A program made the translations under genes and the position numbers. Shown one piece after another: positions 9,801 to 17,319 of a DNA stretch of 35,414 bases. Each line of letters begins with the position of its first letter. The stretch's first letter is position 1. Source of the DNA: Akkermansia muciniphila (GTDB lineage: Bacteria > Verrucomicrobiota > Verrucomicrobiia > Limisphaerales > F1-80-MAGS106); contig CAMBEJ010000044.1 in the NCBI GenBank assembly GCA_945865375.1, positions 1 to 35,414 of the forward strand. The letters are read 5' to 3'. The notes under the pieces were generated by a model. It was not told where the DNA came from. It was given only the letters and a program-made list of their open reading frames with translations, and searched no databases.

Positions 9801-11722
9801 CTGATCGCGTTGTCAGGGATAAAAAAAACGTAATCATTTTTTTGCCCTGGGCCAACGATCTGTCCTGCAAACTTTGAAACCTGCGGAATGGGCTCGAACG
9901 TTGCGTTGGTCCACCCTTTCGAACGCGTCGAAATCACGAAGGCACCAGGGGCAACCACATCCGGCTTGAACCGCCCGTACTGACCCTCCTGCCCGATGCC
10001 CACATTGCCTCGACTCGAGAAGCTGGCGATCTGATCGTCGCTATCTGTGGCGGTTTCAAACACTTTGTTCGTCACCGACCGGGCTGGATCGTTCGGATCC
10101 TTGATCACGACTTCATTCGTGATTTTCCGACGCGACTCCAAGGCCCCCACTGTGATCACGTTTTTGGCGGTTGCCGGGGACACAAGACCATCCGGTTCAC
10201 CCCCGAGGCCGTCCTGGCTGCCGAACCCTGAATTGCCAGCGGCGAAGACGTAGATCATGGGTTGACCGCCGGACACTTCGGGCAATGCATCCCGAACTGC
10301 GGCATCGTAGCTCGCGGCCGCCAGATCGTAGTCGCGGGCACCGGGGTAGCCCCAACTATTATTGGAGATCATGGGGTTCGATTTCTTGAACAACACGTAG
10401 TTAGTCCGCGCAGCCGTCTCCTGGAGGATCGCATCCGACGACAACGGACCTGTTGTCAAACTCACAGGTTGCACAAAAAGCTTGGCTGCGGAGGCCACGC
10501 CTCTGAAGTTCCCGCCCATCTCCGACCCTGGCGGGACCTTGAGAACATTTGTTGATGAAGCACCGCTGCCGGCGATCACGCCCGCGACATGCGTTCCGTG
10601 CCCGAGCTTGTCGGTCAACGCAGTGGGGTCCCCTGAAAAAACCCGGCCCACGAGATCCAGATGAGTCGAGTCCACTCCGGAGTCGTTCACATTCACCCAA
10701 ACATTAGAACCGTTCAAACCCAGGTAACTGTTCGTCGGACTCGTCGAATCCGGGGATACGCCGAGAAGCACCCGCGTGCGGTCGTTCATCGCTACGCGGC
10801 TCCGAAAGATCTCGACGGATTGCACGGATGAGAGTCCCGCGATCAGGGCGAGCTTTTGCGGGGCGGCATCCACAACGAACACAGGGCCAAATGGGGACCG
10901 ATCCTCCCCTTGAACGTCCAAGCCCAACCCACTAAGCCCAGCGCGCGCCGCATCGGCGCTGCCCGGGAAAAGCCCTAATTTAAGGGGAATGGAGGCATCC
11001 GAATCAGGTTGGCCCAGGGCGAGAGGCAACAACAAATAATCCAATTTGTAGTAAGGCTCAAAAGGAAGGATCGCACGGATGCGAGAGCGTCCGCGCAAGG
11101 CCTCGGCCTGAGCGTTATTCATCCGAACCAGATAGGCGTTGTTGGGAATGTAGGCGACAACCTCCCCCGCGACCTCCCTCACTTGCGCCCGAAAGAACTC
11201 ATCCGCGAACCCCTTTGCCTGGACCACAAAACTCCCCGGATCACCCTTGGATCTCAAGGCCTCGGGCACTTCCACTCCTCCGGCTGCATCCGTGTCGATG
11301 AGCGCATTTCTCAACAACACCGCTGAATCCCGTCGCACCAAGTCCTGCATCGAAGCGGGCGTGTTGCGAAGCCGTTGCGGAAATTGTTTATCGACGATCG
11401 AACCGAGCTGATTCGACGAGCTGGGCGTTGTGGCGCGCGAGTTATGGGCACCCCCTGCGGGCTGCCCACCGGGAACGGTGCCGCGATTCCCAGACGTCAG
11501 CGACAGCAATGGAAACGCCGTCGAGGGCGAAAGGGCCAAAGCCGGTTTCAACACGCGAGGCGGGGCGGCGGGCTTATGCCGGTCACGGAAATGGTTGCCC
11601 AACCTGGCAAACATTGCCGCTCCCACGAGCGAAACCAAACTGACGACCAACCATGTTCGACTGCTAAAGCGCATCTTCAAATTTTTCTTTAAAGACTTTT
11701 GGCTACTCGGCCGGGAGAACAT
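3860..11722 (-). CDS. Giant secreted subtilisin-like (S8) protease with LamG and P-type modules
   Basis: The 2620-residue protein has a basic N-terminus and one hydrophobic segment (about residues 22-40), either a signal peptide or an anchor. A complete S8 triad is visible: Asp347 in NDSGVD, His375 in GHGTHVAG and Ser744 in SGTSVSAG, with oxyanion Asn497 in AAGNSG. About 120 residues are inserted between FKPDVVAPG and the catalytic serine. Downstream come P-domain-like strands (GAWIFSMVDNQ), PPC-like segments (YYIGIF, DWYLGVQN), two LamG/concanavalin-like modules near residues 1420-1560 and 1830-2050, and a final W...Y...L..W...FYR module. The start overlaps the upstream cassette A gene by 20 nt, with GAGAG just before the ATG; an alternative ATG lies at codon 17. 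Co-transcription suggests that it processes or decorates the cassette products. Its substrate is unknown. Confidence 0.9.
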   Translation of the reverse strand: MFSRPSSQKSLKKNLKMRFSSRTWLVVSLVSLVGAAMFARLGNHFRDRHKPAAPPRVLKPALALSPSTAFPLLSLTSGNRGTVPGGQPAGGAHNSRATTPSSSNQLGSIVDKQFPQRLRNTPASMQDLVRRDSAVLLRNALIDTDAAGGVEVPEALRSKGDPGSFVVQAKGFADEFFRAQVREVAGEVVAYIPNNAYLVRMNNAQAEALRGRSRIRAILPFEPYYKLDYLLLPLALGQPDSDASIPLKLGLFPGSADAARAGLSGLGLDVQGEDRSPFGPVFVVDAAPQKLALIAGLSSVQSVEIFRSRVAMNDRTRVLLGVSPDSTSPTNSYLGLNGSNVWVNVNDSGVDSTHLDLVGRVFSGDPTALTDKLGHGTHVAGVIAGSGASSTNVLKVPPGSEMGGNFRGVASAAKLFVQPVSLTTGPLSSDAILQETAARTNYVLFKKSNPMISNNSWGYPGARDYDLAAASYDAAVRDALPEVSGGQPMIYVFAAGNSGFGSQDGLGGEPDGLVSPATAKNVITVGALESRRKITNEVVIKDPNDPARSVTNKVFETATDSDDQIASFSSRGNVGIGQEGQYGRFKPDVVAPGAFVISTRSKGWTNATFEPIPQVSKFAGQIVGPGQKNDYVFFIPDNAISFDVQVVANPGSPKPLPALPIHVAYNRPPVDGDFLRDGQVVLPRDGGLNPGELHFSIGNRTDRPVPFDLVTILTTTNASGTYFQELGKLNDDLAPAYRFESGTSVSAGAVSGMLALMQQFFESNKVAYTPALMKALLINGAKSANSIYDFQVANTINYQGWGEVQIQASIPPALASSLKQNPPEYFLESGSTNALATGQSVSWKLDTSLQTNQTAPLRLTLVWTDPPGNPNAAIKLVNDLDLVVSNTATKEVFYGNLIPEGSDFTSSIQAGGTNSGSYSDLVNNVENVYVGHPQGNDYVVTVTAKRVNVNAVTTHTNGVVQDFALVASLGGQPVRLTLLPGPVPVRAEIFYPTNGAPLLSQRAGANSPLQGGPSVPNNGVTNQWSFYVFTNVFSTNQPYSASLTNGQNVAFITFVPPNLSKPRNFDADIDLYVSRNPAITNLDTAALAGADRSNGRGGTETVVYTNAPVGSDAVFYIAVKSEDQQGAEYGFVALSSNEPFERTDEFGNRLLRAMPPVVEIPDGSPSEPSGVYMFAVGITPSLVQRVTVATDINHGNVGDLFGNLSHDRQFVVLNNHNSDGGFIGPFHEFIFDDSNSGTFLSSRPSDGPGSLSSFQGNPITGAWIFSMVDNQLSHSGRVERLELKIEPSQLDSANGVNSSVLANRFAYFFVDVPADANLLEVILSQNTSPLNVYLRKDVQPTVVDYDKFGSFNPPGGVVTLGTRDVPPLSAGRYYIGIFNPNAASVNFNLRTRIEHSLSQSFSKSPTVKTPAVLADDVVQFATNVVDDARPLTDVRVGVRIDHARLSDLALRLISPQGKKILLMENRGGTSTKEIGSQSVTTNFHHVALTYDTNNGVAALYLDGERAAEKVVGAFALDTRDDLFIGRQPTTNQFSAPFVGVLDEVGLYKRALSASEVRAIHRFGSAGKNSMGRVANWSFENNGNDQQTNNPVQIFGGTFVAGKEGVGLYLPQEAYARTTNSGALNVGLGSGFTVDAWISPADLTTNRTLALWSNGTNRLGTSFSIIPGLAGGPTGASGPGLLSATLVGLDGTNRVVSMVQAGLIQTNGVATNFVFAVFNEDTNVARVPIKFAVPPYVTNAVSASVYLGGFEVATTNVNTVFGVSASLDGWTVQSNQVSVLNLPGQAHTGSNLLALARGGIRRTLPTEAGHRYEVKFVHRHQPDFEGIVAWWPGDGDASDLVGFSGGGTSSGSVAFTNGVVQEAFLFPTAGSAVSVPDNISLRLTNELSVEFWFNRLTGDTTSGALFAKRSEAKGAVKGRANYGVDFDPARGLGFWFDDPAVDGTGGDDLGSPSLFETVRLPLPLPSVGVFHHFVGTFKQITSGQVDGTVYLDGKLIKSRRLDGSLANTLNEAPLVIGSLATNLGPYSVVIDEPTLFARALGEAEVSLIYSLANLGKCRYPCTPQTLLAIDGNAPFGFFSGGDWVTNTYTFTAKSQGTPVQLSALTPGALLDSFEMKEVFSKDYLPEETLKDLVGESALGVWQLEVTDTRAGPISAGQRSELVAWQLLLSFAPTNYAAVTLQNGVTYSNLVGAGQSLFFIVEPPRSATRVTNTLAGVAPLDLVFNQNGLPTGGPVTGDVTLLRSLIAGISLIATNGTTQMDANNAVLGASGIPKLQPGQRYYLGVNNVGAEASFSIRVDFDKLDPAIGGLTELRPGQTVLTNIASTNALQYYRFNVAAKTVSATFGVYPTNGNVNLYIRKAQGVINPLPTPNQYDYASENPGTAPEVITIDRSSLLPLAPGDWYLGVQNVETNQVAYSILVLEDSGGSSTNVVRLFDSQEVAASTGAASGLSQVYVYTASQDPAKLLFELYNLTANGDLVVKRGSVPTAIDFDFSSQNVSNEDEQVLVLTSELGVSLDGDWYVGVLNRVGGPVGYTIRAAAARNGVLAGGKPARIAVSLNGPGGALQFTWNSIRGERYQIEVSPDLVQWATLTTLKATGPITQFDGPPLGASNQFYRILQVP

Positions 11723-14700
11723 TGAAGCTCTCTACAACCGACCTCAGATCCCCGACGATTCCATCGAAACGAATCAAAGTTTTCGTCACCACCTCACCCG
11801 TGACTTGGTAATTAGTGCAGATTTGAAAAAACGGCCCAGGAACTTTCACGAGAGAAGATTCTGCGGGCTTGAGCGATTGACCGAACGCGTAAACCGCCAC
11901 ACGTGGCTCATCCGCTTTCAATAAAGACAGAAAGTAATTCGGTAGCTCCTCGTAACCCGCGTCGGAGAGGTTGTTTGCTCCCCCGTTTTGGAAGGATCTC
12001 AGCGATTGTGGGGAACGCATCGTCAACTCGGGGGTCGAAAGCACGGAACCCAGGGTCGGGAACCGGGCGCTCGGATAATTGCTGCGCGACCGGTTGATAC
12101 CATCGACGACCGCTTTCAAATCCGCCGAGCCAGGCGAATAGCCGGTATGGAGGCCATTGCTCTGGAGGCTGCCGCTGAAAACTGCTGCCCAAGCAGCGCT
12201 TTCTGTTTGGTTGACGCTGAGCAACCCACGAGCCGCGTTTTCGTTCGGTGCGACCGTGAACAAATCTGGGAGCCTCCAATCGTTTGTGGGATGCGTGCCG
12301 GGGTTCCCAGCCCAGAGAGCCCAATCGTTTGTGTAGATCCCGGATTTAAAATAAATAGTCTGCCATGGCGTGCCCCGATGAATCAGGCCCAACAGACCAA
12401 TATTGGCGAATTTTTGGGAAGGGAATGTCCACGAATCGGAAGTGTTGATGAATGAATCCTGGCGTGTCGGGTCGCCCACTTCAGCAGTTTTCGTCGGGTT
12501 GCCAAGCCATGGCCTGTAGCGATCGTTCACCAAACCCAGATTGGAATTGGTCGGCATGAGGTTGGGAGGCACGGCAAACCGAACGTCATTCGTCATCCGG
12601 ATGTCCCGGAGATCCTCCACCGTATAGTGTACGAGCGGATCGTTTGCGGCCCAGGAACTCCTTTGCACCAGTTTCCTGATCGGTGCAAACGGCACTTGAT
12701 AAATCAAACTCCTGCCGACCTGCTGTTGCAACGAGGACTTGTAGGCGGGGTTCCCTTGGAAGCGGAGAGGGGTGAGGTCGTAAAAGGTGCGGAGAAGATC
12801 GATGGACTTATCCTTGTCCAATCCAGAATCCGGCTGCAGATTGAAGCTGGTCCACTCTGTCTGGCTGAGTGGCAGGATGCCCAAAGCTGCCTGCATTTGG
12901 TTGATAATGCCGTAGGTGGCCACAAAATCGCTGGCTACAATGCCAGGACGATTGGTCAGCCACATGGAACCGATCACCGAAGATTCCCCGCCGAATGTGC
13001 TGCCATTTCCAGACAGCTCTCGAGTGATGTCCAACTGCGTGGAGAGCTCCTTGAGGCTGACAAAATCCACGACCCGATTGTCGGTCCTGTCGATGAGCAT
13101 GTAGTTGAGCCGATTGGTAATCGTCATCGTCCAACGAGGAACCGGGAACCGCGATGGATTAAACCGCTCAAATTGAGGGGTCGTTCCATGAGGGGTCGTT
13201 CCAAGAGCGTCCAACCGGCCGGGGGCTAGCGTGCGATAGATGGAGTTGGGAAGAAGGTTCAGATTCGTGGACAACGGAAGGCGAAACTGATGGCCAGCCC
13301 AGCTATTTGCTGGAATATCAACCTGGTTGCCCAGGGCAAAATCGCGCCGTAACAGCACACCATACTCGTTGCTCAAAACCATCGAATACACGTTCGTCAC
13401 ACGCAATTGGAGAGGGCGCGCATAATTGGACGAATACGAATTCCAAGCCTCCACCCCAAACAAGTTGGAGATGCCGATGACGAGCATTTGATTGGTGGCG
13501 ACAACCGGCCCGTTCTGAACCCGTTTCACCAACTCCAGCTTCCGGGCCACCTGAACCGCAGTGCGCAACTCGAATTCATTGAAGTTAGGATACCCTTTTT
13601 TCACACCCACAACATAGGGAATGCCATAGACGTTCGCGTTGCTGCTAACCAGGAGGGGATTCTGTTGCATGTCAATCCATGGGCCCACGGTATCAGCGGC
13701 ATTCCGAACCTCGCGGAACCCAACGATCGCGACATTCGTCCCTCCCGATGGTCCAGTCGTGGTTCGCTCAAAAATGGGACGGAAAACCGACGGGAGATCG
13801 TTCGGGAATCCGATCGCAGGCCGGTTGGTGGAGCCGTCGTAGATGTTGGCCGCCACCTGGAGGAGCCGATGCAGTTGGGCGGTGTAATAATTCGACGGAT
13901 AAATGGGAATCCCATGCACTCCAAAAGCGTACTCGGTTCGGAGGATCCGATCGGCAGCGTTCGTGAAAAACTCGACCGGCGTCCATGCGATGAAGTTTGT
14001 AGCACTGAAAGCCGCGCCATTCGTGAAGCTCTCGAAACCGGCATTGCTATAGTTGAGATGGGTCTTATTTTCGAGGGCAGGCTTGGAATCAGTGCCCAGG
14101 GCAGAGAGGAGCCTATAAAAGCTATACCGATCATAGGAGCTCTGGTTGGTGGCGGAGGCCGGGATGGACAATCGGCGGGTCAGATTACTGAAAAGAACCG
14201 ATGAATTCCCGAGCGTGAAAAGCTGCTGGATGTCAGTGAATGCGTTGGTGTTCGAAGCCCCGGCCCAGGGAAGATCCGTGTTGTCCGGCTCACCCAGCGT
14301 CGTGCTCTTGAAGTTGGACAAGGCATCTGAGTAGCCATCGATTCCATCGTTTCTAAACGCGAAATCTCCACGTGGACCATACAAACTGCGCACGGATTGC
14401 TGCGTGTTTCCATTGTTGCCATATCGATGCACAAGGACCGCGCGAGCATCCTCAGCAGCCGTGCCAGAAAGAACCCCAAGACCGTTTTCAAAATAGGATG
14501 GAGGATTTAAAACGTTCGACCATCTGTTGGTGTTTAACTCCCTGAAAAACCCGGCCAGGTTCAACTCCCAGGATCCAAATCCCTGGCTCCGGCCAAAACC
14601 GTCCACATTCGAGAACCCGGCACGTGGATCCAAAACGCGGTTGTGAACGAAGTTAAGGTCCAGGCTCTTGCCCTCGGGGAGCACTAGAAATGCGTAGCGG

Positions 14701-15506
14701 CCCACAAAACGGTTCGTCGCGGAATGCGGTCTGTCAGGCCGCTCCAAAACGCCAATCCACTCTGGGTCACCCACAAAATAGTTGCTCAGAACGCCGCCAA
14801 CTCCGGCTCCAGAACCCGCGAAAAACCGGCCTCGATCATCGTTGACCGGCAGCGTTCCGTTGGCTTCAAACCGTCCGTTGCGATTGAAGTCCAGGTAAAA
14901 TCGGAAATCGTTGCTAGTCCTCCCATTTGGCAAGGGGATCGAGAAGTAAACCGGAGGCCGCGGGTCGTAATACAGGTTAGCCAGGTTCTGCAGGAAATCG
15001 TTTTCGAGATCTTTACTGTTCAAGCTCGCTCCGTTTGGGTCGGGGTAACCTACATTCTCGAGGCTTGCTCCGAGATTGGAATCAAACCCGCGCGGGCTGG
15101 CAAAGTTGGTGGAGACCGCGAAATCGTAGTTTAGGACATTGCTGGCGGAGAGCATTCGGGCAAGCACTTGGGCCTGCGCCCGCGCCAAGGCGGTGTCAGC
15201 CATCAAACGGGCGGTGCCCTGATCCTCGGTCACCTTGACGGATGTGCGCTCGCGTCGGCTGATGCCAAGAAACACCACCGTCATGAAAGTGACGATCGAG
15301 AGCATCACCAGCGTCACAACCAGTGCGACGCCCCTTTGGGAATCAGAAGCTCTAGTTTTGAAAGCATGGAGGCCAGATCTCCGACCGCCTGGTTCGCGGA
15401 TTGTCCCACTAGGCGCGAGGTCGGAGACCCCGCGACCGGGAGACCAGGAGGTCTGCCCCACGTCGCAGCCCAACAAGAGAACGGCTGTTTGGGAGTGGCG
15501 CTTCAT
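11703..15506 (-). CDS. Verru_Chthon cassette protein A-like giant prepilin-type protein
   Basis: The 1267-residue protein carries an internal prepilin-like signal, QRG followed by VALVVTLVMLSIV at residues 58-73. A helix then continues into a long, asparagine-rich extracellular part without recognised enzymatic motifs. Size, N-terminus and operon position match what I recall of TIGRFAM Verru_Chthon cassette protein A, a family of unknown function. The ATG overlaps the stop of gene C (ATGA), so translational coupling supports this start. The leader before the processing site is about 59 residues instead of the usual 6-25, because a hairpin element is inserted in frame (15344-15487). Without it the protein would begin MKRHSQRGVALVV. 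GspK-like or PilX-like minor pilin function is an inference. Confidence 0.8.
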   Translation of the reverse strand: MKRHSQTAVLLLGCDVGQTSWSPGRGVSDLAPSGTIREPGGRRSGLHAFKTRASDSQRGVALVVTLVMLSIVTFMTVVFLGISRRERTSVKVTEDQGTARLMADTALARAQAQVLARMLSASNVLNYDFAVSTNFASPRGFDSNLGASLENVGYPDPNGASLNSKDLENDFLQNLANLYYDPRPPVYFSIPLPNGRTSNDFRFYLDFNRNGRFEANGTLPVNDDRGRFFAGSGAGVGGVLSNYFVGDPEWIGVLERPDRPHSATNRFVGRYAFLVLPEGKSLDLNFVHNRVLDPRAGFSNVDGFGRSQGFGSWELNLAGFFRELNTNRWSNVLNPPSYFENGLGVLSGTAAEDARAVLVHRYGNNGNTQQSVRSLYGPRGDFAFRNDGIDGYSDALSNFKSTTLGEPDNTDLPWAGASNTNAFTDIQQLFTLGNSSVLFSNLTRRLSIPASATNQSSYDRYSFYRLLSALGTDSKPALENKTHLNYSNAGFESFTNGAAFSATNFIAWTPVEFFTNAADRILRTEYAFGVHGIPIYPSNYYTAQLHRLLQVAANIYDGSTNRPAIGFPNDLPSVFRPIFERTTTGPSGGTNVAIVGFREVRNAADTVGPWIDMQQNPLLVSSNANVYGIPYVVGVKKGYPNFNEFELRTAVQVARKLELVKRVQNGPVVATNQMLVIGISNLFGVEAWNSYSSNYARPLQLRVTNVYSMVLSNEYGVLLRRDFALGNQVDIPANSWAGHQFRLPLSTNLNLLPNSIYRTLAPGRLDALGTTPHGTTPQFERFNPSRFPVPRWTMTITNRLNYMLIDRTDNRVVDFVSLKELSTQLDITRELSGNGSTFGGESSVIGSMWLTNRPGIVASDFVATYGIINQMQAALGILPLSQTEWTSFNLQPDSGLDKDKSIDLLRTFYDLTPLRFQGNPAYKSSLQQQVGRSLIYQVPFAPIRKLVQRSSWAANDPLVHYTVEDLRDIRMTNDVRFAVPPNLMPTNSNLGLVNDRYRPWLGNPTKTAEVGDPTRQDSFINTSDSWTFPSQKFANIGLLGLIHRGTPWQTIYFKSGIYTNDWALWAGNPGTHPTNDWRLPDLFTVAPNENAARGLLSVNQTESAAWAAVFSGSLQSNGLHTGYSPGSADLKAVVDGINRSRSNYPSARFPTLGSVLSTPELTMRSPQSLRSFQNGGANNLSDAGYEELPNYFLSLLKADEPRVAVYAFGQSLKPAESSLVKVPGPFFQICTNYQVTGEVVTKTLIRFDGIVGDLRSVVESFNVLPAE
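15344..15487 (-). mobile_element. MITE-like 144-bp element inserted in frame in the cassette A leader
   Basis: The element is flanked by TTTGGGAAT (15335-15343) and TTTGGGAGT (15488-15496), an 8-of-9 direct repeat that looks like a target-site duplication. Inside, TCTCCGACC (15378-15386) pairs with GGTCGGAGA (15419-15427). The segment 15435-15461 matches the intergenic element at 3732-3758 in 24 of 27 positions. Element plus one repeat is 153 bp, exactly 51 codons, so the frame is kept. Confidence 0.72.
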
Positions 15507-16489
15507 GGTGTGAACGTATGAGTATGCACCGGAATTCGCTGCCGAAACAGGTGGACCTTACCGGCCTGTTTCTCCAGAAAACGACGGGCCACAGCCCGGT
15601 CCGGGAATGATTTCGCCTGGTCCGCAACCGGCGGCTCCAGGTAGCCTAGCTCGAGTTCCAGATAAGCGGGCATCTGCTTGTCCATAAAATACAAACGCGA
15701 CTCGCTCCTGGCTCGAAACTCGGGCACCGCTATGATCTGGTCCGGCCTGTTGACCGACGTGATGCGAACGCCGGACTGATCGTAAGCCGACACGCGAAAA
15801 TGGACCACGCCGCTGGCGATTTTTTGAAAGTTCGTCGGAAACGCCCTCAAGAATGCCAGAGGCAGATTGCTGGACGTCACCAGGCCCACATGCCGGGTGA
15901 TGGAAAACCGAGAGAGAGTTCCCACCCCGTTGGACGCAAACAGCACACGGTAGCCCGTGCCGGTCACTTCATGGCCCAGCCGCGACAAGAAGAAAACATC
16001 CTGGACCACATTGGTCCGCACTTCATTACCCCCCATCAAACTCTGAACCAGGGGTTCATCAGGAAGCGCGGCGAGGGTCGCGACAAAGTTTGTCCCATAC
16101 CGAATCCCCGAGGGCGCCATCTGCTCCAGTTCACGGCTCACGAGTTCCATGGCCGCCCTGCCCGACTCCAGCACATCGGTCTGCGTGATGTTGCTGCGCA
16201 GCGCTCGCTGTGTTTGATCGAACATTTTGTAAAGGCCGAAAACAATCAACGTCATGATCGCCACCGCCACGAGCATCTCCACCACGCTGAACGCGGCGCA
16301 GCGTTGGGGCGCATCCCGAAGTTGTTCGTAGAGTGGCCGAGCCGTCTCGGCTCTGCGCGGAACAGCGGCGGCACGCCGCTGCCACTTTAGGAGCGTCACA
16401 TCCCTGTCCTGCTCCGCAACAACCAACTTCGGGATGCGCCAGCAGCGTTCTTTTGCGGAGCTCGGGCGGCTGGAGTATGGCAGTCTCAT
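15503..16489 (-). CDS. Verru_Chthon cassette protein C-like prepilin
   Basis: The 328-residue protein has a prepilin signal, FSVVEMLVAVAIMTLIVFGLY, with the conserved Glu at +5, followed by a long amphipathic helix (QTQRALRSNITQTDVLESG) and a globular domain. It resembles minor pseudopilins of the GspJ type and, as I recall, Verru_Chthon cassette protein C. Both ends show ATGA overlaps, with gene B upstream and gene A downstream. The leader is about 66 residues, abnormally long, because a hairpin element is inserted in frame (16306-16441). Without it the N-terminus would read MRLPYSSRPSSAKERCAA before the processing site, an ordinary 18-residue leader with Ala at -1. The product should be membrane-anchored until cleaved and methylated by a pre-pilin peptidase. 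Confidence 0.8.
   Translation of the reverse strand: MRLPYSSRPSSAKERCWRIPKLVVAEQDRDVTLLKWQRRAAAVPRRAETARPLYEQLRDAPQRCAAFSVVEMLVAVAIMTLIVFGLYKMFDQTQRALRSNITQTDVLESGRAAMELVSRELEQMAPSGIRYGTNFVATLAALPDEPLVQSLMGGNEVRTNVVQDVFFLSRLGHEVTGTGYRVLFASNGVGTLSRFSITRHVGLVTSSNLPLAFLRAFPTNFQKIASGVVHFRVSAYDQSGVRITSVNRPDQIIAVPEFRARSESRLYFMDKQMPAYLELELGYLEPPVADQAKSFPDRAVARRFLEKQAGKVHLFRQRIPVHTHTFTP
16306..16441 (-). mobile_element. MITE-like 136-bp element inserted in frame in the cassette C leader
   Basis: Perfect 17-bp terminal inverted repeats lie at 16308-16324 (GGCGCATCCCGAAGTTG) and 16424-16440. They are flanked by an exact 8-bp direct repeat GCAGCGTT at 16298-16305 and 16442-16449, the expected mark of a transposition target duplication. 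Internal hairpins are GCCGAG-CCGT-CTCGGC (16336-16351) and CAGCGGCG-GCA-CGCCGCTG (16363-16381). Element plus one repeat is 144 bp, 48 codons, so the frame is kept. It encodes about residues 14-61 of protein C. Confidence 0.8.
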
Positions 16490-17319
16490 AACAACGGCCT
16501 CTCATACTGGGAGGGTTGCACGTGAACAAGCCCCTCCACCCCGTCGGTCACCAACCGCCCGTTCACAAGCGTCCTCACTGTTTTCCGGTTGGACCCTATT
16601 TGCAACCGGTTGCCTTGCTGGTAAACCGGCCATTGAAGGCTCAGCCGCAGCTCATGGAAATTAGGGCTCAAATTGCTGGCCAACCTCCAGTTGTTCGAAC
16701 GCCCAATCGTCTCTTCTTGAGTCAGACCCAGCGCCAGATAGTTCGTCGCGATCGGCGGGAAAATGTTTAGAGGAGTCATCTCAACGATCAACCGGTAGGT
16801 GAACGCGAGGTCCCGCCCATCCCGCGATTGAGTCAAAGGCGACCCATTGATGGACCGCACGATGGCTGAGACCGTGTTCGTCGTAATACGGCGATTTGCG
16901 GCCTCAAAATAGCGCGGTGTGCTCAAGAGACCCAGGATCTGTGAACCGTTGGAATATTTATCCGAAGCGCGTGTGGGTGAATAGGTATAAACGGTGGACG
17001 CTCCGGTGGAGTTGCTGACCGTAATGTTGTCAAAATGATTCGTCAGATAATCCAGACCGCGCGAACCGCTTCGGATTGATTCCAGCAAGAACAGGCCATC
17101 CGCATTGATAAATGTCTCCTCGCGATTATCCGACTGAACACGCATGCCGATGGGCAAAACGCCGATGATCGCCACGAGGGCGAACCCAACGACCGCCAGG
17201 CACAAGGCAATCTCCACCATGGTGAAGCCGCTTTCACGACGCGCTGGCCGCCGGCCATCTCGACAACCCGCCGCAGGCTCAACGGATGTCTTCACGAGTG
17301 ATGGGTCGAGGCATTTCAT
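16486..17319 (-). CDS. Verru_Chthon cassette protein B-like prepilin
   Basis: The 277-residue protein has a 31-residue leader ending RRESG, then FTMVEIALCLAVVGFALVAI and IGVLPIGM. The LP(I/T)GM stretch after the helix is what I recall as characteristic of Verru_Chthon cassette protein B. Glu at +5 of the mature form is present. The rest is a beta-rich domain with no enzymatic motif. It overlaps gene D upstream and gene C downstream by 4 nt each (ATGA), which implies translational coupling and fixed stoichiometry. The role is probably that of a minor pilin that primes or caps a filament; this is inferred from the N-terminus and operon only. Confidence 0.8.
   Translation of the reverse strand: MKCLDPSLVKTSVEPAAGCRDGRRPARRESGFTMVEIALCLAVVGFALVAIIGVLPIGMRVQSDNREETFINADGLFLLESIRSGSRGLDYLTNHFDNITVSNSTGASTVYTYSPTRASDKYSNGSQILGLLSTPRYFEAANRRITTNTVSAIVRSINGSPLTQSRDGRDLAFTYRLIVEMTPLNIFPPIATNYLALGLTQEETIGRSNNWRLASNLSPNFHELRLSLQWPVYQQGNRLQIGSNRKTVRTLVNGRLVTDGVEGLVHVQPSQYERPLL

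Noticed and set aside
17200-17319. Possible third insertion in the leader of cassette protein B (30-residue leader, GGCC-rich hairpin)
   Set aside because: I found no terminal inverted repeats and no flanking direct repeat; the leader is only slightly long.
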